A stretch of DNA of 64,000 bases. Source: Rhytidiadelphus loreus. Taxonomy: Eukaryota; Streptophyta; Bryopsida; Hypnales; Hylocomiaceae. This document shows, piece after piece, positions 57,385-64,000 of this stretch (its first letter is position 1; each line of letters begins with the position of its first letter). The DNA lies in NCBI GenBank assembly GCA_947034895.1, contig OX344762.1:19696760-19760759 (forward strand). Direction: 5' to 3'. A model generated the notes under the pieces. The model saw only the letters and a list, made by a program, of their open reading frames with translations. It was not told the origin of the DNA and did no database searches. The position numbers and the translations under genes were made by a program.

Positions 57385-59645
57385 CGTCCTGCACAATTGA
57401 CAATTAGAGCAATAGGAACTATACTCAATGCTTAAAGCATCCTAGCTAATTATGTACACTAGCATCGAAGAAAGAAATCATTCAAATGGTTTTTTGGAGT
57501 TTTGAGAGTTTTGTTATAAACATGTTTTTCAATGGTACCGATAGACAAGCCTCCCAAAGTATTTTGATTAGGCCTACCAAATATATTTCTAACTCTTTTT
57601 TGTTGTATAGTTAGAATTCAAAATTACTATGATTGGAAAGTATGTCCTAGAGTATTTTGATTAAACACAAATTCAAGTGTTGGACCATCAAAATCAAGCT
57701 AAAAATTAAAAAATTATAGGGACTTCGGTAAATTACACATAACCCTTTATTGCAATAGCTAATTATTGGTCAATGGATGACACTTTGTGAAGACTTGCAA
57801 GATTAAAAAATGCAATTCTTCATTCAATTTTTTCACATCTGCTTGAACACATTTTCCGCAAATCATCAGAGTATATTTTGAAATCTTCTAGATCCTAGCA
57901 TTTAGAACTTTCAAGTCATAAAAATGATCTTTTTTGAATTTGAGTCCAACCAAAATGAAATGAAACCAATAAAGTGTAACTGATTTCACTTTGTAAAGAT
58001 TGCAATTTGAAGTTCATTGTAATACTATGTGTTGAATCTCCAATTTTCAAAAACATACAATAAATACCGGTACTCCATGATATTTTTAACTCTGATGTAC
58101 ATCTAGGGAGAAAATTTCAGATTTTTTGAAAATACTTTGTATCTGATTTGAACTTTCTTCCTGTTCTCTTTCAAAATTTGAAAACAATATCAGTGAGGCT
58201 GATTGCACTCCAAAATACCGTGAAATTTTTTCCTCATTTCAAATGTTTGTGTCCGTAAGATTACATCATTCGGATTTCAAACCAAAAATTTCCATGAAAT
58301 GCCCAAGATGCTCAGAAAAGGCATTGGGCATTGGGCATTTTGGGGTTAAGCATTACACAGCCAACTCTCCACGCCCATCAGGACCTCTACAATTATCTCC
58401 AGAAATACGATTCCCGTCAATAACTACATATACATTTCTGGCGAATCTGCAAAACTGGGGACTCTGCGACCACTCACAATAGAGACTCGAAACACCACAC
58501 AACCACCACAACTGGACATTGGCCTCCACCACAAATTATGCTCCTCAAATAAATAAAGAGGATAGTACCACCTGGTCCCTAAACCTGTTTAGAAATCTAC
58601 TCTTACTCTGATCATCATGCACTTCGTAACCATGTAGCCTGCATAATTTTCCTAAACAACATACTTCTCAAAGAATAAGGTGGCACCAGATAACATTCCA
58701 ATTCTACAGAAACTGAAGAACCCTCCACCTCTTCAAAGAAAGAGGAACTTCTACAGGAAAAAAAAAACTACAACAAAAAAAAGAAACAGATCACATTAAA
58801 TGCTGCAGCTATTTTTAGGCTCAGTCCTCTACTATGAATTGTCCTAAACCATAAACTAACAGCTAACAGCAGGTCACTACGCCGCCAACGGACCAATCAG
58901 CTGCCTCCCAACCGCGACTCCTCCCTCCGGACGTTCCAGCAACATGGCAACGTAGTCAAAATCCTGCCTCTTTTACTTCATAAAACTAGGTCGATCCACC
59001 TGCCGTCAAACCACCACATCAAATCGTCAGAACCCGACCCAGACTCAGCTTCCCAAACACCATCCACCCCGACCATGAATGCCCACGCCAACATCAAAAA
59101 TCCTACCCACCCACTTAAAATTACAACCACATCTATCACATCACCACGGGATATTTCACACAGACCATAACCATGCCCCTCATATTCAACGCTACCACAG
59201 TGCACCCACATTTCCTAAACCGCACTACTGTATACAGATCTACCAACACACATCCGACACGTTATTTACATCAATCCCCCTTCTGACTTTCTATTTATTA
59301 AAAGCCCTGCAGGAATGGCTTCCCTCCATATCCACCACACCTCTCCATCTAATACACCAAGCACGGATTATGACCAGTGAGCCCATATACATTCTGCCCT
59401 TCTGCACACCAACAAGACCTAGAGATACACGCACCACATCCAAGACTGCTAACCACCCAACCACATTCCAAATCCAGCCTCCACACACTCCACACTGCCC
59501 CTAATATACAGACAAAGCACACACGACTGACCACACACTCCACATTGCCAGCTAGAGCTACAACTATAGTAGTTTCCATAAATAAGCAAAGGACCTTATC
59601 AACATCTGCTGCCCTCTAAGCCTCGTACGCAACCAAATGCAGTGA
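57385..59645. other. Gene-free; right half A/C-rich, likely 3' UTR of the RNA-binding gene
   Basis: 57.4-58.3 kb is ordinary AT-rich spacer. From about 58480 to 59645 the plus strand is strikingly rich in A and C (CACATC, ACCACC runs) and poor in G. Read on the minus strand, downstream of the RNA-binding gene's stop, this is a U/G-rich stretch that may be a long 3' untranslated region, possibly with an intron. Open frames in it are low-complexity. Confidence 0.4.
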
Positions 59646-61504
59646 CTAGCCAGTGCGGTCACCAGCGGCAGGGTAGGGCCTGAATCTGGCATCAGGACCT
59701 CGCTGTGTCTGTCTGCCTGCCACACCATATCCCCCACCATAGCCTGACGTCCCGTTCACCGCTCCGTCCGCCGACGCCCCTCCGCCCACGCCGAAACCCC
59801 CTCCCGTCCCGCCTCCCACCGATCCCGTCGCCGCCGAATTATACGAATCCGTCCCCGAAGATCTCCACGTGTTGTCGGCGTATCCCGAGTATGCATCCCC
59901 GTACCCTCCCCCGTAGCTCCCGCTCCCCGTCCCCGCCGCGCTCGTCCCGTAACCCCCCGCGCTCGATCCGTACTGACTCCCCCGTCCGCCATACCCACCC
60001 GACGATCCATACCCTGCGTCGCTGCTTCCGTAACCGTAACCCCCGCTCCCATAGCCCGAGCTCACTGCAGCCCCAGCGCCGCTCCCGGTTGTTCCCCAAG
60101 CCGCATTGCCGTACCCCGTCATGCTCGAATTCCCGCTGCCCCCGTAGCCCGTGGAGGTCGCGCCGGTACCGTACCCAGCACCTCCACTTCCCCACGCACT
60201 CCTTCCCCCGCCGGGCGCGCTACCATACCCCGCACTACCTGCACCCCCGCTGCCGTAGCCTGCAGCGCTGCCGTAACCACCCGCGCCCGGCGCGCTCCCG
60301 TAGCCTGCACTCCCGTACCCTCCCGCGGCACTGCCATAGCCCACGCTGCTGCCATACGCGCTGCCACCGTAGCCGCCGTTCATGCCCGCGCCGTAACCCC
60401 CGCTGCTCCCAAAGCCCGCACCACCGTAACCAGCCGCGCCGTAGCCCGGGTACCCCCCGCGCCCGCCCGGGCTAGGGCCGTAGCGGCTGTCGCCGCGGCC
60501 ACCGTAACCACTGCCCCCGCCGGGACTCCCTCCGCCGTAGCCCCCACCCTGACTGTACCCCGATCCGTAGTTGCCTCCCCCGCGCCCGCCTCCGCCTCCG
60601 CCGAAGCCTCCCGTGGCCCGCCCACCCGACCCTGCACTCAGCTCCTTCGGGATGGCCTTCTTGACCTCCACCATCTTGTCGTTGAGCTCGTGGAACGACT
60701 TTTGGATCACGTTCTCAACTGCATCCTCAGAATCAAACGTGATGAAGCCAAAGCCCCGAGGCCTTTGAGTATTGTGGTCATACATAACAACCACATCTGT
60801 AATAGACCCAAACTGCTCGAAATACTTTTTGAAGTCATCCTCTGTAACGGTCGAGGCTAAGCCCCCCACAAATATCTTCTTTGTCCTAGTCTGAGATGTT
60901 GCTGGCCCTTGGCCACCCCCACCCCCGCTGTTGCTCCTAGGCATATTCTGCTGCTCATCCCTCGGCACAGCTTTTTTCGCTTCCACCTAGAATGAGAAAA
61001 AAGATTTAAGCAAGACAGGCTACACTAGTTATATAACTGCCGCGGGCTCCAGACACCGACCGACTGACACATCCTCATGCACCAACACCACACCACACGC
61101 ACGCACGGACTCATTCCACCAGTAACCACTCGCGCTCATCGCAGCATGCATCCCTTGCTCTCTCTCACCCTCACCCTCGCCTAGTTCGTCGCTGCCCTCT
61201 GTTCTGTTCCGCTCTACAGCCCTCACCCACACCAGCGTACAGCCTACGACCTACGCTACGGGGTCCCAAGAACATTACTCACCGTTCTTCCGTCGATGGT
61301 ATGCTTCTCGCCTGCCACGCGATCTGCCACGCCGGGGTCCGCGAAGATGACGAAGCCGAAGCCGCGCGCGCGTCCCGTGGCGCGGTCCTTCATAATAACC
61401 GTCTCTGCGACCTCCCCATACGACTTGAAGTAATCACGTAACTTCTCCTCCGTGGTCTCCCACGAGATCCCTCCGATGAAGAGCTTGCCCTGATCGGAGT
61501 CCAT
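59646..61504 (-). CDS. Two-RRM glycine-rich hnRNP (Musashi/DAZAP1-like), 2 exons
   Basis: Exon 1 is 61504-61283 and exon 2 is 60986-59646; the 1563 bp give 520 residues. RRM1 (about 6-80) has RNP2 LFIGGI and RNP1 RGFGFVIF. RRM2 (about 110-187) has RNP2 IFVGGL and RNP1 RGFGFITF. The linker contains KKAVPRDEQ and a Gly run, as in plant hnRNP A/B-type proteins. Residues about 195-520 are almost entirely Gly, Tyr, Ser and Ala in GYG/GSAGYG repeats, a prion-like low-complexity tail. Expected role: nuclear or shuttling binding of mRNA, splicing or stability control, with the tail driving condensation. The ATG is set by the short acidic MDSDQGK leader typical of the family. GT-AG borders with GTGAGT at the donor fit, and no stop interrupts the frame. 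Confidence 0.93.
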
Positions 61505-61930
61505 GGCGTCCCCTTCCCCGTCCAGCGTGCCTGGCGGATCGACCGGTGTCGAAACTACAACTGCGCCCGGGACGCGATCGAGGCTACTCCACACCGGTCA
61601 GCAAATGCAACCAAGCTCGGCAACAATGGCAATAACAGACACAGACACAGACACACGGTGAAGACGAATGCAGGCGACAACCCCCATCCGACGCGCGAAC
61701 CAGAGGCCGCGGTGGGGCGGGGAGGAACGGGATCCTGCGCTAGGGTTACAAGGAGAGCCAAAACACAAAATGGACGAAGAAAGGGAGCCTAGCCAAAACC
61801 AAAGCCAAAGGGAGGAGCACCAAGGACCGGGCTGCGAGCCTGCCAGCGGGGAAGGCGACGACGGCACTGGCCAAGAACCGGCAACTTCTGTCCGTCGGTC
61901 GGTCGGTCCGTCCGGTAGGTTCACGGTTCA
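61505..61930 (-). promoter_or_regulatory. Leader and promoter of the RNA-binding protein gene
   Basis: This is a GC-rich stretch upstream of the start codon with a telo-box-like TAACCCTAG (minus strand) near 61738 and a run of CGGTCGGTCGGT near 61895. Many short frames occur on both strands because of the composition. The transcription start was not located. Confidence 0.4.
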
Positions 61931-64000
61931 CCTCGTTCATTTGGGCTTAGGGCCATTTCAAAATAAATCTCTATTTTTCCTCAAATGCAAGTAGGCTATT
62001 TTCTTCTTCTTTTTTTCCTTTCAAAAGAAACTGATATGTTTATAATTAATCCATTAACCCCTCAAGGCCCAGGGTCTTTTTGAATTTAAAAACATCATAG
62101 CTTTTGAAGTGCTATCAATCTAAATGTCATGAATTTATAGAGATCTTAACCATACAATCTTTTAGTGCACATGTTGTAGATGGCATGGATCAAAATTGAA
62201 GTCATTTGACCATGTAGATTGAAAGATTAGAATGTTTTAGTGTTGAAATAGGATGGTGAAATTTTCCTAAAAACACATTTGGATGTGAAATTTGAATTCT
62301 AAACCTTCTCAAATGAAAAACTTTAAACTACAAAGTGCTTGAAAATCAGCATACAAATACATTGGTGAAAGAAAATATCATTCAATTGACTCATTGTGTT
62401 TACAAAATGGCTTTGAGATGTCAAGAAAAGTTGCCAAAAATTACATCCAAGGTTGAACCTCCTTCTACTAAAATGCTTCTCAGTCGCTCATTATTTCTTG
62501 GATTGATATGAAATTTTATTGACACAAACTAGACAAGCATGTGCAACTTTACCAAAAAGAATGATTGAAAACGGGCATTGTATGAAGAAGAAATAGGCCA
62601 CCAAAGTTCACTATAATGAAAAACTAGTAGGGTTTTGAACTTCGAATTGCTCCCAAACATTCAAAACAACCTATATTGATATGAAAAATTTACCACAAGA
62701 ACTAGACTTCAAGGGGGACATAATCTGACAAATTTTATTGAAAAAAAACATTGTATGAAAGAGATACAAGCCCCCAAAGTTGCAGCCATCAAGTGCAGTT
62801 TTGTGAACTCAAATTGTACTTGTGAACTTCGATTGGATTTCAAGAAACTACTACATCTTGGATTGATCTGAAAATTTTACCACATAAACTAGAAAAGTAT
62901 GCGCAACTTTTCCAACAAGTTTTATTGAATTTGGACATTAGATGCAAAAGTTACATTACTTTGAATTGGACTCAAACTATATGAAGCTACTTTTGAGCCC
63001 CTTGAAGTGTTGAGGGGTTAATTCTTGAATCTTATTTTTAATTTTTGCAAATTTTTGCTTGTATCTTTAATTTGTACAACTATTAATAGTTTCTACGTCA
63101 ATTTCATCAAATTGGAGATGAAGTAAGGTCATTTTTTGAATTTTCAAGAATTTATTGGGATTAATGAGAAGGTATTTGAACAAAGCATTGACTTGAAGCA
63201 CTCTCTTCATCATTTTGAATTGGAGGTCAAAGCACTTTGGATAAAATGTGCATGAAGATGCCAATTCTAGGATGAAAAAAAATTCATAAAATCAATTGAA
63301 AAGTAGAAGGAATGGGTGAGAGAGATGGAATTTGTTACGATAGAACACTCAAGGTAGCAAAAGGGCTACAACTTTCTAACCTATCTAGTAGAAAGAAAGA
63401 GATTGTAGTGTAGTTGGTCAATCTACTCATTCTTCCTATTATAGTCCATTCACTCTTGTAGTTGTCTTGAATACTAAAATTTGCCTCAAGATTAAAATAT
63501 TTTTTCTTGGTATGAGAACATTTGTTGGAAGTTTGAGACTTTGACATAAAGACGGTTTGATGTGGCATTGTGAAGCTCAATTAAAATATATTTCATTTTG
63601 CTTTTGTCTTTAATTCCTAATTTTTATTTTCCTCCAATGAATTCTTGAAAGATTAGATATTAGAAAGAAGTTGATTGATAACCTAGAGTTTGAGAGTTAT
63701 GTGATGCAACAAGATTGTATGTCTTTGAGGATTAAACATCAAAAAATTAGTTTTTTTCTAGAACAAACTTTCTAGTCTAGTCCATGATTTTTTTTAAATC
63801 ATAAAATTTGCCCATCTAGTGCATCGGTATACAAAGAGAGGTTGCCCCTATCATGCATTTAGCCACCTATATAGATTCAAGCAACTCATGGAATACATCA
63901 TATCCAAATACCATAGAAATTTCCATAAAATGAGTCTATGATGTGCATATTAATAATTAGTAATTACTATATTTTGTGCCATAGTGCATGCCATCTTTCT
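61931..64000. repeat. AT-rich decayed repeats, no gene seen
   Basis: Related segments recur at about 62500, 62672 and 62858. Each has TTGGATTGATATGAAA-like sequence followed by TTTACCACA-AAACTAGA, GCAACTTT-CC and TTTTATTGAA. The spacing is roughly 170-190 bp and the copies are strongly diverged. No gene or transposon end was found up to the edge of the window. Confidence 0.45.

Noticed and set aside
59705..60475. 256-codon Arg/Pro/Ser-rich frame on the plus strand
   Set aside because: It is the exact antisense of the glycine-rich tail of the RNA-binding protein; its openness is a composition effect.
1..64000. tRNA, rRNA or small nuclear RNA genes
   Set aside because: None was recognised on reading both strands; no A/B-box pair with a foldable acceptor stem was seen. 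A tRNAscan or Rfam search would settle this.

Overview
The window looks like nuclear DNA of a green plant. It has spliced genes with short GT-AG introns, a chloroplast-envelope TOC64-type receptor gene, telo-box promoter motifs (AAACCCTA), and dense nests of plant-type DNA transposons and LINE tails. A captured fragment of a kinesin-9-like motor, a family linked to flagella, suggests a lineage with swimming sperm: bryophyte, lycophyte, fern or streptophyte alga. This lineage call is inference; the species is not identified.

Layout. 1.5-13.5 kb holds two TOC64-family genes head to head around a shared promoter of about 1.1 kb. The left gene (minus) codes for a complete 592-residue TOC64 with membrane anchor, amidase domain and clamp-type TPRs. 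The right gene (plus) is a paralogue with almost identical exon lengths, but it has lost all three catalytic residues and the TPRs. 13.5-18.4 kb is gene-free and carries foldback elements. 18.9-20.4 kb is an intronless sugar transporter of the MFS. 20.8-22.1 kb has two 5'-truncated LINE insertions. 22-29 kb is a nest of inverted-repeat transposons.

29.0-50.3 kb is dominated by two large CACTA-family transposons in opposite orientation (10.4 and 8.4 kb). Each has CACTAGTGC ends and a perfect 3-bp target duplication (TGT and GAA). Their terminal 1-3 kb are homologous but their interiors differ. The interiors hold pieces of host genes: a Ulp1-type SUMO-protease exon, a kinesin-9 piece, the last exon of CHMP1, and unidentified exons. 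Most of these pieces point the same way as a terminal exon carried by both elements. Between the two CACTAs lies a broken copy of the 5' part of the glycosyltransferase gene.

52.1-53.8 kb is an intact intronless GT4-type glycosyltransferase. 55.6-57.4 kb (minus) is a seven-exon pirin-type bicupin. 59.6-61.5 kb (minus) is a two-RRM, glycine-rich hnRNP-like protein. The rest, including 62-64 kb, is AT-rich decayed repeat.

The five intact or probably intact genes have unrelated housekeeping roles (organelle import, sugar transport, glycosylation, cupin chemistry, RNA binding). The main biology here is duplication of genes and gene pieces, partly by transposons. All splice models were built by hand from reading frame, splice consensus and family homology. 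No database search or transcript data was available.
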